Below, piece after piece: positions 33,851 through 45,260 of a stretch of 64,000 nucleotides of DNA. The stretch covers positions 265,055,943 to 265,119,942 of the forward strand of contig NC_077230.1 in NCBI RefSeq assembly GCF_027887165.1, written 5' to 3'. The notes beneath the pieces are model-generated. The model saw nothing but the letters and a program-made list of their open reading frames with translations, was not told the DNA's origin and ran no database searches. The stretch's first letter is position 1. Every line of letters begins with the position of its first letter. Source of the stretch: Monodelphis domestica. Lineage: Eukaryota; Chordata; Mammalia; Didelphimorphia; Didelphidae. A program made the position numbers and the translations under genes.

Positions 33851-35684
33851 ATTAGCATTGCTACCTATGTTCCTCTTACAGAAGTGTGAAAAGGTTTCTC
33901 TCATTGAATTGGAAAGGGAATTTGGCATTGGCTTTCTTCCCTTACCCACAAATTTCTCCTCCCCTCCAAAGATGTGGTCCAAAGTCATGTAGCCATGTAG
34001 ATAGTTTGCACCCAGGTAAAGTAAAAAAAAAATCTCCTTGGACCTTAAATGGTCCTACCCATCTCTCTTTGTTCTCTTACAAGTCCTTTGGGTGGATCTC
34101 CAAAAGATCTACAAAAACAAAAAAATCTAATACAGCCCCTACCCTAATGAACTCATATTTTACTAGGATCTCTAGCATTCAATAAAGAAATGTAATAAAA
34201 GGTAATTTAAGGACAGAGAAGACATTAAGAACTGGGATTGACTAGGGAAAACTTCAACAGAGCATTGGTAAATAAGTTAAAAGTAGAATGGAAGCTGCTT
34301 CCCAGTAGAGATTTTATCATTTACTGTTTTTATACCTACCAGTTAGCCTGGTACATAGTTATGTATTTAATCAATTGTTAATTACTAGCCAGTAAGAATT
34401 ATGAGAGGCAGAAATGAAGAAGAGGCATATTTCAGAAATGAAGGATGGCTTCTGCAAATATACACAGAAGAAATAACTGTAATGAGTTCTGGGAATAGTA
34501 ATGCAGCATTGCCTAAAATATCAGGGTGTCCTCTTTTATCTACTCATGGGTCAGAATTTCTCTTTTGAATTTGTCCATAACCATTTGGGTCCAAGCAGTA
34601 TTCTTCAGGAGAGTGGGGGTCCTGGGTGAAAATCCCCTTTGCCTGTCTCCTTATGAATACTTGGAAGGAATTTGGATGCTATCCTTGTTCAGTCCACTTA
34701 AGAAGGTAAGACCTCAGTGATAAGAATTGACCCCAGATTAAGCCATTTGAGCTTACATCTAAGAGTACAGTTCTGAAATACTGATAAGTTGTGTAGAATT
34801 TATCAGTAGAGCAGCTGAATGAAGAAGAAATCAGAATCCTCTCACTGCTGCAGCTATGAATACTTGGCAGCTAATTTTTATGTCCTGTCTAGGCAATCAC
34901 AATCCCAGGTTTCAGACTGCTTTTTTCTGTTCGTTATTTACTGATTTTATAGGAATAAATATTGATTCTAAAATGGACATCATGCTTTGAAATCCTCATG
35001 AGTTGAATAAGTTCAGAGATCCTTGGTCCTATGGTTAGAGCTGGCAAGCAGGGAGCAGGTATGTAATCCTAAACAACTATCCTAGAGAAGGTGACCAATG
35101 ACAGAAGAATGAATCTGATCCCTGACCTGCTTTGTAAAAGTACATCTGCCATGAGGGAACACCTGAAGTGGAATGTGGAATGTCTGTTCTGTAATCACAT
35201 ACATTGATTGCTTCAAGTTCTGCTGTTTTATGACTCAGTGTCCTGTCCAATTGAAAAAGCAGCTATAATTTAATGTTTAGGTCTTTGATCCTTTTGGGTC
35301 CTTTACTATTTCTTTTGCGTGTAGGAAATAAATACCTATCACATACTGATTCATATTGTCCATTGAGTATCTTCCTTCATTGTCCTTTGGAGAGATCCTG
35401 TCCATGAGCTAAAATTTCAATGTTTGAGTCACAATTTTAATGCCAGAATCATCTTAATTCAGGTTCATTGCTGGGACAAACAGATACTCACAAGTTATTG
35501 AACATTTACAAAAGGATATTTATTTTACCCTAACACAGCAGTGACATAAAACAAGGATCTAGTGGTACTTAGCTTTTCTGCATGCAATACCCTTCTTCTC
35601 TATCTGGATATGCATCTAGTCAGTAGTCTTTCAGAGTACTAGTAACCCCAAACTCCACTTGCCTGGAACTTTTATGCTTCTAGT
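33851..35684. other. No recognised feature
   Basis: No gene or named repeat is recognised. Small frames show no family resemblance. Unannotated upstream exons of neighbours cannot be excluded by eye. Confidence 0.45.
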
Positions 35685-36400
35685 TGTGGTGGTAAAAATT
35701 TATAAGCTGAGATACAAAAAGTGAAACAAAGTCTCCAAGCCAAAAAAAAAGAAATAGGCTTATTGAGAGGGCCAGTCTCACAAAGCCACAGTCTGGTCAA
35801 GAATCTTGTGAGTGGCTTCCTTATGCTCAAAAGAATTATCACAACTTATATACCAGGGTAAAGTGTGTCATATACAGAAGCCAGTCATATGGGTGACACT
35901 TAAAGATCAAGATATACCTCTGGTGCATGAGTAGCCAAACAAAGTCAAGTCATATTATAGATGCTGAAAGAATAAGGTTACAAGTTCAAAGCCAAAATAC
36001 ATGGATAAAATACTACTAAAATCATAAGGGGTAGAATAATATTAATTAACTTATGCTAAAATTATAATTTTAATTAAATCAAGTCTTAAAATGAAATAAT
36101 CAAAAAGGCTGATTCTAAAATAATCAACATGAAGTTAATCATAAACAGACATACAGGATTTTTCACTCACAATGTCAAGGAAGCTAAATGAGGGAAGGAG
36201 GAGCCAATCAGGTTACAGGAGCAGCTTTGTCTTCTTTCAGATAAAGCCTTCCTATATTGCAGGGGGGAAGAAAGAAGTAGGATCAGTGAAATGCTGGTCT
36301 TGACATGCTAAGCTTTAAGTAGCTTTTCTCTAGGGCCCTGAGGTGGGGGATACAAGTCTTAAGTGAGAAAAGAAAGCCTGACCCTTTTCATTAGAGACCA
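35685..36400 (-). mobile_element. Possible ERV LTR
   Basis: On the minus strand a TATATAA box (near 35847-35853) is followed about 90 bp later by AATAAG (near 35756-35761), then a short U5-like part ending near 35685. That spacing is LTR-like. I found no terminal TG/CA pair with matching flanks, so the limits and family are uncertain. Confidence 0.35.
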
Positions 36401-37469
36401 GGGTCCCTCAAGACAGAAGTTGGGCCAGACTGAGTGTGAAGTGTGGAAAAGGAAAAGATCACTTAATCTCAGTTAGAAATTAGATTTATCTAAATAAAAG
36501 AGAGGTATTAAATACAAAGGCATCCTCTTGTTTTTATTTATGTGAGAATTCAAAATCTATAAATGTAGCTCCCAAAGATAAATCTCAACCGTAAGTTTTT
36601 CCTGAGGTCACTACAATCTTGGGACTCAGAAGAGCCCACCAAACCAACTTTTCTCCATTCTGAATGTTTCTGTTTATATGGGACTCTGCTTTTTATTGAT
36701 AAGTTAATTTCATTTTGCTTCATGATCATAACTTACTTTCTTGGTAACTTATTTTGATACCCTAAAAAAGGGCCTGTCCAGAAAGTAAATAGATCAGTGG
36801 AAGCCCATTACCATCACTGGAGAAACAACTAATGATCCTTCATTTTGCAAAAAATATGATATTTTAGAGAACAGTAAAACTAAAAATGTTCTGTATAATG
36901 AAGGGTAAATAGTAGTGAAAAGACTAGGTTTCAGGAATAACGTTGGCCACACCTACTTGAGTGCCTCTAGACAAATCACTGATTTTCCTAGTGGCTTAGT
37001 TATGTTGTCAGAAACATGAGGGGGTTAGTATGGAGGTTTCTCCAAATTACCTTTTAGTTTTAGAAATTCAGAGACTCTTCTTAGTCAAATGTAGAAAAGG
37101 CCAATATTGGGAACTCTTCAAATATGTAAATAATGTTCAACCTCCACCAAAAACAAAGAAAATAGATTTAAATTTTATTACTTTATCAAAATGTTAACTA
37201 TACACAAGAATTATAGATTAAATTATGATGTGGAACTAAGGATTAAACTATAATGAATGATAAAATAGAGTAAGTGGAATAATGAACAATATGGGATTCA
37301 ATGTTTCAAATTAAATGGATATCTAATTGCTTGCCAAACACTATTCTATTCCTCTACAAAAGCAATATATTCAAACTAATGAAGACCAAGGAGTTATTTC
37401 CTATCAGTAGACTTTCCAGTACTTATTAAGGTACTTATTAATCCAGGGCTTATTAATAAATACCAATAG
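36401..37469. other. No recognised feature
   Basis: AT-rich sequence with no gene or repeat I can name. Confidence 0.5.
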
Positions 37470-37592
37470 GTAGTTATTAAGTTTTTAGTATATGCCAGGC
37501 ACTATAGGAGTATAAAGAAGGCAAAAATGATCTCTGGTTTCAGTGAGTTTAGTGGGAGGAGAAGATATAAGATATTAGGATGATTCTAGAAG
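37470..37592 (-). repeat. LINE-2 3' terminus
   Basis: 'agtatatgccaggcactata' and 'tgatctctggtttcagtgag' on the plus strand are the antisense L2 end. Confidence 0.65.
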
Positions 37593-37595
37593 ATA

Positions 37596-38190
37596 AGCAG
37601 CTGGATGGATAATGTGCCAGTCCTAAAGTCAGGAAGACTTATCTTCTTGAGTTCAAATCTGGCCTCAGATACTTATATGCTATGTGACCTTGGGCAAGTC
37701 ACTTAATCCTATTTGTCTCCGTTCCTCATCCCCAGAATAAACTGAAGGGGACATGATGCTAGTTGGCTCAGTAGATTGAAAACCAGAATATCCTAGGCTC
37801 AAATCTGGTTTCTGATACTTCCTATCCACATGACCCTGGACAAATCACTTAACCCTTATTGCCTAGCCCCTTACCACAAAAGCAGGGAACAGCTAGGTGG
37901 CTCTGTGGATTGAGAGCCAGGCCTAGAGATAGGACATCCTGAATTTAAATCTGGGCTCTGACACTTCCTAGCTGTGTGACTGTGGACAATTCAGTTAATC
38001 CCCACTGCCTATCCCTTACTGCTCTTGTGCTTCAGAACCAACCCACAGTATTGATTCTAAGATGGAAGGTAAGTGTTTAAAAAAGAAATAAAACAAGTTG
38101 GAGAAGGAAATGACAAATCATTCTGGTATCTTTGCCAAGAAAACCTCAACTGACATCATGAAGAATCAGACACAACTACACTGACTGAAC
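37596..38190 (+). repeat. SINE cluster, two SINEs inside a third
   Basis: An outer MAR1-like SINE runs 37596-37750 ('cctaaagtcaggaagactta') and resumes at about 38095-38190 ('ttggagaaggaaatgacaaa', 'atctttgccaagaaaacctc'). Between them lie two SINE1-type copies in the same orientation, about 37752-37881 and 37884-38094. The inner pair is therefore younger than the outer copy. Confidence 0.8.
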
Positions 38191-38494
38191 AATGTAAAGG
38201 TTAAAATTACAACAACAAAAGAAAATAATATTTTTATGTTCTGAGGTTACTGGAATCTGTCCACATCAGCTTAAGGCCACCCAGATCCTACCACAGAGGG
38301 AAAATTGTTAAGCAACTCCTAGAACCAATTTCCCTTTATCTCAAAGATCAGGGATAATTCAGAGTTCTCTGGGAAATAAATTATTCTTCCCATGTCATTT
38401 GACTTGCTATGACTTGAAGGTGGAAAGTGCTATACTGTGGAGTATTTACTGTTATACACACACACTCATACATACATATGTGCATACAGATGCA

Positions 38495-38645
38495 TCTGAT
38501 GTTCATCCTTTGTTTTTGAAGCAGACCAATGACATCACAGGGTGAGTTGACACCCACTACAGCCTTGGAGCCACAAGTGCGAGTTGGGCGAAAGATGGAC
38601 ACGGAAGGCTCAGTATGCCCTCATACCAGAGGAGCTAGTCCCTGG
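38495..38645 (+). repeat. RTE-type SINE fragment
   Basis: Begins 'gttcatcctttgtttttgaa' and 'gcagaccaatgacatcac', the same start as the copy at 19545-20345, then 'ggctcagtatgccctcatac'. Confidence 0.65.
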
Positions 38646-38887
38646 AACACCTTATAGATCCCATACATATGTCTACCTATATACTTATATACACATATCT
38701 GAGAGACCCTATACATTTGTAGCAACTGACTGTTGGGCTTCATGTAGGACTCTTTTTAAATGCCTAGTAGTAGAAAAAAACTAACATTTTTTCTTCTTTT
38801 ACTTCAGACGATTAAACATTATGTTTTGTTGGTATGTTTCCTTCATAAGTCCAACTTATTTCTTTAAGATAATTGTTTAGTGATTGA

Positions 38888-39124
38888 ACATTGTTCAGCT
38901 GTTTCATTCATGGTTGACTCTATGTGACCTCATTCAGGACTTTCTTGACAAAGAAGTTGTTTGCCGTTTCCTTCTCCAGCTCATTTTACTGAAAAGGAAA
39001 TGGAGGTAAACAGTGTTGAGTGGTTTGCCCAAGCCACACAGCTACTAAATGTCTGAGGCTGGATTTGAACTGAAGTCTTCCTGACTCTAGTCCATCATTC
39101 CATCCATTTCACCACCTAGCTGCC
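38888..39124 (-). repeat. MAR1-like CORE-SINE
   Basis: The plus strand shows 'ccgtttccttctccagctca', 'agccacacagctactaaatg' and 'ttcaccacctagctgcctag'. Confidence 0.9.
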
Positions 39125-40467
39125 TAGTGATTGAATGTTTAAGTAATACTATTCATGTATTATTGTGCCCAATATGAATTTGGAAACTCCTTCCTGCCCA
39201 AAAATTCTCTCCATGTGTCTGTTTCTGTCTCTCAGCATCTTCTTCTTTCCCCTTTCCTCCTCTTCTCCTTCCTCTGTCTTCTTTCTTTCTCTTCTCCTCT
39301 CAATTCCATGCCCCTCAGTGGAATATCTTCTACTGGGCAAGTAGCTATGCTTAGAAGCACTATTGGAATGGGGGGAGGTGGGGAAGGACCCAATCCTGCT
39401 TCCTGACTAGACTTTCTCAATTGCCTCTTTCTCTGTTTTTGGCTGTGATTTCATCAAGTGAATTGAGGAAGGGGAAAGGGAAGGAGAGGAAAAGAAACTC
39501 CATATATAAAATGCTGTATGTATCAGTTTTTATTTTTATAGATTCCATTTCACAAAGAATCATAATGGGAACTTTGGCGTTCTCTTTGGGACAGTATTTG
39601 GTATACTTACATGTAAGGAAGTGACATCTACTTTGTTAGTGTTGCCACTGGTCACCTTTATCTTGGGATTCTTCTTCCTTGTGTAGACAAATTATTACCA
39701 AATTCTTCAGTTACTTTCCCTTGTTTGAAAAAGTAACTCGGGAATTTGTGGTCTTCAGGAAAATGCCTAAAAATCTCTATGAAAGCTTGAGACACACATT
39801 CAGTGTTTTAAAGTGATTTGGTAGCAGTTTGCTCGTATTTATCCAGTGGCTCACATTCAGAGTTTTGAATTAGTATGGATGGGACTGCTCACAAATGATT
39901 CTACATTCAGCTTTCCTTAAGGAACATCAGATTTTGAGTCCCCCTCTCCCCCCCCCCCAGGTTATTTCTCCTGAAAACAGAACACTTTGGTTCATGTCTA
40001 GGGCACCATAAGAAAAGGAAAGAGTCTCAAAGGTCCCATGCAAGTACTCAGGCTAACATTAAAAATAGGATAGGCTTTATTGAATTTAAAAAAAAAAAGC
40101 ACAAAGATTTCATCATACCAGGGCCCACTTTCCTTTTCTCTCTTGATGAGTCCCACCTCCCTAGGACCTATATAGCTATCCAGACTGATGGTGCTACTAA
40201 GTAAGGTTCCTCCTGATTCCCAAGTGTTACAACAAAAACAGAGTCAATAGTCAACACCTCTTCTCCTGGATTTGAACAGTTCAGTGTTATTGAAGGGTAG
40301 GGTGTCTAGTTTTATTCTTCCATAATTCTTTTTTGTTTTTTTTCCTCTCTTTGGCTTTAGATCTCATTTGGTCCAGGAAATCTTTCACTGGGAAGAAAAG
40401 GTTCTCTCCTGGTGAAGGAAGTTTGTTTTAGGAATTTCTCTGATTAGAGAAGATCCTGGATTTAGGA
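39125..40467. other. No recognised repeat or gene
   Basis: Contains a CT-rich tract at about 39230-39300, a purine-rich stretch at 39468-39500, and a C run at 39949-39958. The frames here run through these tracts and are not credible genes. Confidence 0.45.
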
Positions 40468-40705
40468 CAGGGGCAGCTTGTTGGCACAGTGGGTAGAGTA
40501 CTGGACCTGGAGTCTTCCTCAGTTCCCCAGGCCTTAGACACTTGCTAACTGCGTGACCTTAGGCAAGTCATTTAACCCTGTTTGCCTCCATTTTCTCATC
40601 TGTAAAATGAGCTGGAAAAGGAAATGGCAAACTATTCTAGTATCTTTGCCAAGAAAATCCCAAATGGAGTCATTAAGAGGTAGAAATGACAGAAAACCAA
40701 CAAAG
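40468..40705 (+). repeat. MAR1-like CORE-SINE
   Basis: 'gggcagcttgttggcacagt', 'aggcaagtcatttaaccctg', 'tttctcatctgtaaaatgag' and 'atctttgccaagaaaatccc', a near full-length copy. The 103-codon frame antisense to it (40534-40845) is repeat-derived. Confidence 0.9.
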
Positions 40706-40937
40706 AATAAGACTGGAAAGGCAAGTATATTTCTATAGTCTAGGAAAGCAGGAAAGAGAACCTTTTTGTCCCAGCAGGGAGAATAGGCAAGAATGGGGTT
40801 GGGAAGTGGGGCAGATTTAAGAGACAATTTGGATAAGCAATGCATAGAATTAGAAAACTGGTAATAGAGGCCAGACAGGAGAAAGAATGGGAGAAATCAT
40901 AAATAAATCTAGAATTTCAAAATGGGTAACCAGAAAT

Positions 40938-41185
40938 TTGGGCAGCTTAGGTGGCAAAGTAGAGAGAATATGAGGCCTGGAGTCAGGAAGACTCCTCCTC
41001 TTCCTGAGTTGAAATCCAGCCTCAGACATTGATTAGCTGTGTGACCCTGAACAAGTCATTTAATCCTGTTTGCCTCAGTTTCCTTTTCTGTAAAATGAGC
41101 TGAAGAAGCAAATAGAAAAACACTCCAGTATCTTTGCCAAGAAAACCCCAGGTGGTTTCAAGAAGAATCAGATGCAACTGAAAAT
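40938..41185 (+). repeat. MAR1-like CORE-SINE
   Basis: 'gaggcctggagtcaggaaga', 'tgtgtgaccctgaacaagtc', 'tctgtaaaatgagctgaaga' and 'aagaaaaccccaggtgg', near full length. Confidence 0.9.
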
Positions 41186-41214
41186 ATTTAGGACTGGAAG
41201 GGTTCTTAAAGGAT

Positions 41215-41330
41215 ATCTAGTAACTAATTCAAGCCTTTTCATTCATTGATGAAGAAATATGTCAAATTACTCTCCTAACATCACACCAGAAATAAATAAC
41301 AGAGCTGAAATTCAAACTTGGATCCATTAA
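41215..41330 (-). repeat. MIR-type fragment
   Basis: 'ttcattgatgaagaaatatg', 'catcacaccagaaataaata' and 'gagctgaaattcaaacttgg' resemble an antisense MIR core. Confidence 0.55.
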
Positions 41331-41554
41331 CTTCAAATTTAACTTTGAATAAATTGGGTTATCACATTGACATTTTCAATGTCCTTTCTATACTACCAAG
41401 CTGTTTCCAGACTTCCTATGAACTCCTCATCTGGTCTAAGAACTTCCCTATAATTCTTCTACTGCCATTCATTGCTACTGGCTCATTATCTACTAGTTCT
41501 TGTTTCACTCTGTGAATTTCTTTCTACTCTGCTGCTACCTCTTTGGCTGCAGTG
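41331..41554. other. No recognised feature
   Basis: Nothing recognised. Confidence 0.4.
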
Positions 41555-41810
41555 CCTAAAGGTGGCTAGGCAGTACAGGATAAATAAAGTATTGGTCCTA
41601 GAGTCAGGAAGACCTGAATTCAAATAAAGCCTCAGCCAGTTCTTAGCTGTGTTAGCCCTGGACAAATCATAAAACCCTTATTTACCCCACTTTCCTTAAT
41701 TTTAAAATGGAGATAATAATAGCATCTACCTTTACAGGGTTGTTTGTAAGGATCCAATGAGATAATATCTGTATAAGTATTTTTACAAATGCTTGCTGCC
41801 TTCCCTGCTT
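41555..41810 (+). repeat. THER1/MIR-type CORE-SINE
   Basis: 'gtcctagagtcaggaagacc', 'ttaaaatggagataataata', 'cagggttgtttgtaaggatc' and 'gagataatatctgtataagt' are the order of a CORE-SINE with the MIR-like 3' end. Confidence 0.85.
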
Positions 41811-42084
41811 AAGCCTGCCTAGTTTGCTGGTGCACATGGTTCCCTGGAGAGGGAACTGGACTGTTTGTGTCTAGCTGGATTCACTCTACCTGACTTTGGT
41901 CTTTTATGTCCAGCTTGCCAGTGTCCCTTTGAAGGTTTTGAAGACCTAGTAAAAGGAACTAGCCAAGGTAGAATAGTAATTTTCTGTAAATGATATAACC
42001 CAAGACAAGACAAGGACAGCTTACCAAAGAATTTATCTTATCAGGGAATTTCCCATTTTAATAAAGAGATTTCATCTTGTATTT

Positions 42085-42240
42085 GGAGAGGCCTTGGGTT
42101 CAAATCTGGATCTGCCACTTCTTTTCTATGTAAATTTTGGCAAGTGATTTAACCATTCAGCCTCAATTGTAAAATTAGGAGATTGAAATAGTTAACCTAC
42201 AAGTTTTACTGGACCCTTCCAGCTCTACTATTCCTAAATA
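42085..42240 (+). repeat. MIR/THER1-type SINE
   Basis: 'cttgggttcaaatctggatc', 'attttggcaagtgatttaac', then 'ctggacccttccagctcta', a MIR-like copy. Confidence 0.7.
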
Positions 42241-42269
42241 CTAAATACTAAAAAATAGTTCCACTATTT

Positions 42270-42458
42270 CTTAAAAACTCCTTCTCTTCTGTCTTGGTAT
42301 CAATGCTATATACCGGTTCCAAGGCAGAAGGGCAATGGGGGTTAAGTGACTTGTCCAGGGTCATACAGCTAGGAAGTGTCTGAGATCACATTTGAACTCA
42401 AGACCTCTCATCTCTAGGCATGACTCTCAATCCATTGAGACACCTTAGTTGTCCCCTT
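42270..42458 (-). repeat. SINE1-type SINE
   Basis: 'tgggggttaagtgacttgtc', 'catacagctaggaagtgtct' and 'ctcaatccattgagacacct' on the plus strand. Confidence 0.88.
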
Positions 42459-44102
42459 CTCCTCAACTGTCCAGGAGCTCAGTGCATAGTTAGAACTCCC
42501 TAACTGAATACATTTAAATAAATACATTTTATTTTTTTTATATTTAAATAGGCACATGATAAAAGTCAAAGATCATATGAAAAATTTAAATATTTTACAA
42601 AGCTTATTTAAGATAATTTTGAGTATAAAGTCGTAGGAATCTATCATCTACATATTATACTCACTCATAAATATATATAAGATGACATTTTATATTTATG
42701 ATAAAACAAAATATTCATATTAAATATGTAACTTATATGGTAAAATATTTATATGTAAAATAATATGTAAATATGTTTGTAATTATATATAGTTACTTTA
42801 TATATTATAATTGTTATATGGAAAGATAAAAATGATATTCCAAAGAATCTGTGATCTCCTCAATACAGAGGCTTCCTTCAATGGTACAGACTGAACTACA
42901 ACTTGCTCATCTTCTGAAACTCTTATTCATGTTCTTCCAAAAGTTCCTTCCTCAGGATTCTCCCAACATGCCAGAAGTCTTCCTCTTTTTCCCTTGATAT
43001 AGTGAAGCTGGCCTGTGGAGTGCTATCTCTGTCCTGCTGACATTCTTTGATCTTGTGACAGGTCTAGCACATCTTCCCTTCATTCCTTTTCCTCTTACAC
43101 TGCCAAGAGTACCATCAGTTCTTCCCTCCTTTCCCTCCTATCCCCACACTTTGGTGACTGTAACCTCCACTGAAGATAGACTTTCACCCAAGTTGGGGAC
43201 ATCCCTGGCAGTGGGAGCAGCCAGGCTTTCTCTCTCTCTCTTCTATAGTTTCAAAGCCCAGTCGTGCTCCCTGGAGTTTTCCATGATAAGCCTATACTCA
43301 GTCCCCCACTTGCTTCTGAGATAGTTTCCCTTCTGCTTGCCCAAGATCACACAGGAAGTAAATGGTAAAGGTAGTGTGCTGGAACCCAAACCAACCCTTT
43401 TCCCAAATATATTTGACTCAATTCTTTATGCTCATTTATATTGTTTTGCCTTGTCATTTTGTTGCAGAACAATCAGTAATCAATAATAACTGAGTCACAT
43501 CACTGACAAGAGTAGATCTCTAACTGATTATTGATGTTCAGGTACTTTATATTTACTCAGCTTAATCTGTTGAACCCCAACAATATTACAGAGACAATGG
43601 AAGAATGAGTTAGATAGCTTGTTTTACTTCTGTCTAGTTTCTCTTTTGTGCTATTACAAAATTGGGTCTTTTTATAATCTAATATTATCTGTTTCCTTTA
43701 TTTCAAAACTGGGCCCTCTTCCGCCCTGTTCCCATCACTATTTCTCACGCAGTGACAAAAGGTCACAAAATATTTGAGGTTCAAGCAAACAATCTATTGT
43801 ACTAAGATATATTCAAATTCCTCCTAAAAGCAGATCCAAAAATCTGTTTTAAAAATTAGTTGAAGATAAAGCAGTTAAAATCTCTACTAAGCAGGAAGTT
43901 CCTTGAGATCCATCCCCACCATAGTTCTAAAAACTGCCTTTAGATTCCTCTTGGCCAAAAGATCCACAGCAGGGTCCCAGATGGATCTACCTGGGAGCCA
44001 AGTTGATCCCACCACTCTCAAGTCTGTCAACACTACTGCTTCTTTGCTTACAACAATCCCAGCTATAGTTGTATTTGTCTGAGAGAATGAGAAATAGAGA
44101 CA
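42459..44102. other. AT-rich, mostly unassigned
   Basis: A very AT-rich block lies at about 42520-42835. A MIR-like antisense piece may lie at 43325-43390 ('ttgcccaagatcacacagga'). The remainder, including the 119-codon frame at 43887-44246 that runs through a GA microsatellite, is not recognised as coding. Confidence 0.45.
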
Positions 44103-44158
44103 AAGGGAGAGGCAGAGAGAGACAAAGAGAAACAAAGAGAAAAAGAGACAGAGAGAGA

Positions 44159-44220
<62 letters not shown>
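44103..44220. repeat. (GA)n microsatellite
   Basis: Interrupted GA/AAAG units from 44103, then a pure GA run from about 44164 to 44217. Confidence 0.95.
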
Positions 44221-44221
<1 letters not shown>

Positions 44222-44225
44222 ACTC

Positions 44226-45260
44226 ATGCCCCTCAGTTCCACCCATATCTTGTCCTACAACATTCCCATAACACCTAAATGTGAGTACACTCCAAAGCTT
44301 TGGGCCCAGCCCTCTTTTCTGTCTAGACCTACTCCCCTACCTCTTAGTAATCTTTTTTACTTTCATGTCTGCTATGCAGATGACTCTCAAATCTCTATAT
44401 TCAGCTTTAATCTCTCCATTGAATTCCAGTTCTATATTTCCAATTGTGTCCTTAAACATTTCTATCTACCTTTTGGACTGGCATTCAAAATTGCAATTAC
44501 CCATCTTTCTCCCCTTCCAGTCTCCTAACTTGCCCTCTTCTAACTTATTTTTTTATATTACCTGGGCTCAAAATCTCATCTAATCTCTTAATTCTTCCTC
44601 TTCATTTTCCACATCTAATGAGTTGCTAAGTCATGGCATGGAGTCAATCTCCACATTATCTTTCATATATTTTTCCTCTTTTCTAATAACATTTCCCTCA
44701 TCCCTATCATTTCTTACCCAGATGATTTAATAGTGCCCTAAATGTACTTTCTACTTCCATTTCTCCCTGACTCATACAATCCTATCTTCACATGGCTATT
44801 CAAAATAACCTTCTTAGGAGCAGTTAGGTAGCACAGTGGATAGAGTGCTAGGTCAGGTATCAGGAGAGTTCCTGACTGTTGAGAATGCTATGAGTTTACT
44901 GATGTTATTTTGTGTAATTGCACAGATAGACATAAATAGCATGATGGTTCCCAGGTTCAAATTTGGCCTCAGACACTTCCTAGTTGTATGACCCTTGGCA
45001 AGTCTCATGACCCCAATTGCCTAGCCCTTGCTGCTCTTCTGTCTTAGAATTGAGAACTAAGACAGGAAGTAAAGGCTTAAAAAAAAAAAAAAACACCTTC
45101 CTAATATTTAGGTCTGACTAGGTTCCCCAAATCCCCATTCCTTCTCCCCACCCTGCCCCCCAAATTCAAGCAAACTTGCCTTTAGTGATTTGCTCTTATC
45201 TCTATAGAATAGCCACACCTTATGTTCCTAGCCTTATTTTACTCTGCTCTCCTAGACAAG
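44226..45260 (+). repeat. LINE-2 ORF2 fragment split by a SINE
   Basis: The plus strand reads L2 reverse transcriptase sense sequence. A YADD catalytic motif is visible in 'HVCYADDSQISIFS' (44359-44400), followed by 'ctttaatctctccattgaat' and 'tctaatgagttgctaagtca'. It resumes after the SINE at about 45100. Frames are broken after about 100 codons, so it is a fossil. Confidence 0.75.
44818..45097 (+). repeat. SINE1-type SINE with a 74-bp insert
   Basis: The SINE begins 'ggagcagttaggtagcacag'. It breaks off after 'aggagagttcc' and resumes 'ggttcccaggttcaaatttg', ending in an A tail at about 45080-45097. The extra segment 44873-44946 is discussed in the findings. Confidence 0.85.

Noticed and set aside
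33695-33988. 97-codon minus-strand frame as a possible unknown exon
   Set aside because: It overlies a decayed RTE-type SINE read on the other strand and resembles no protein I know.
43887-44246. 119-codon frame with a long Ser-Leu run
   Set aside because: The Ser-Leu run is the GA microsatellite read on the minus strand.
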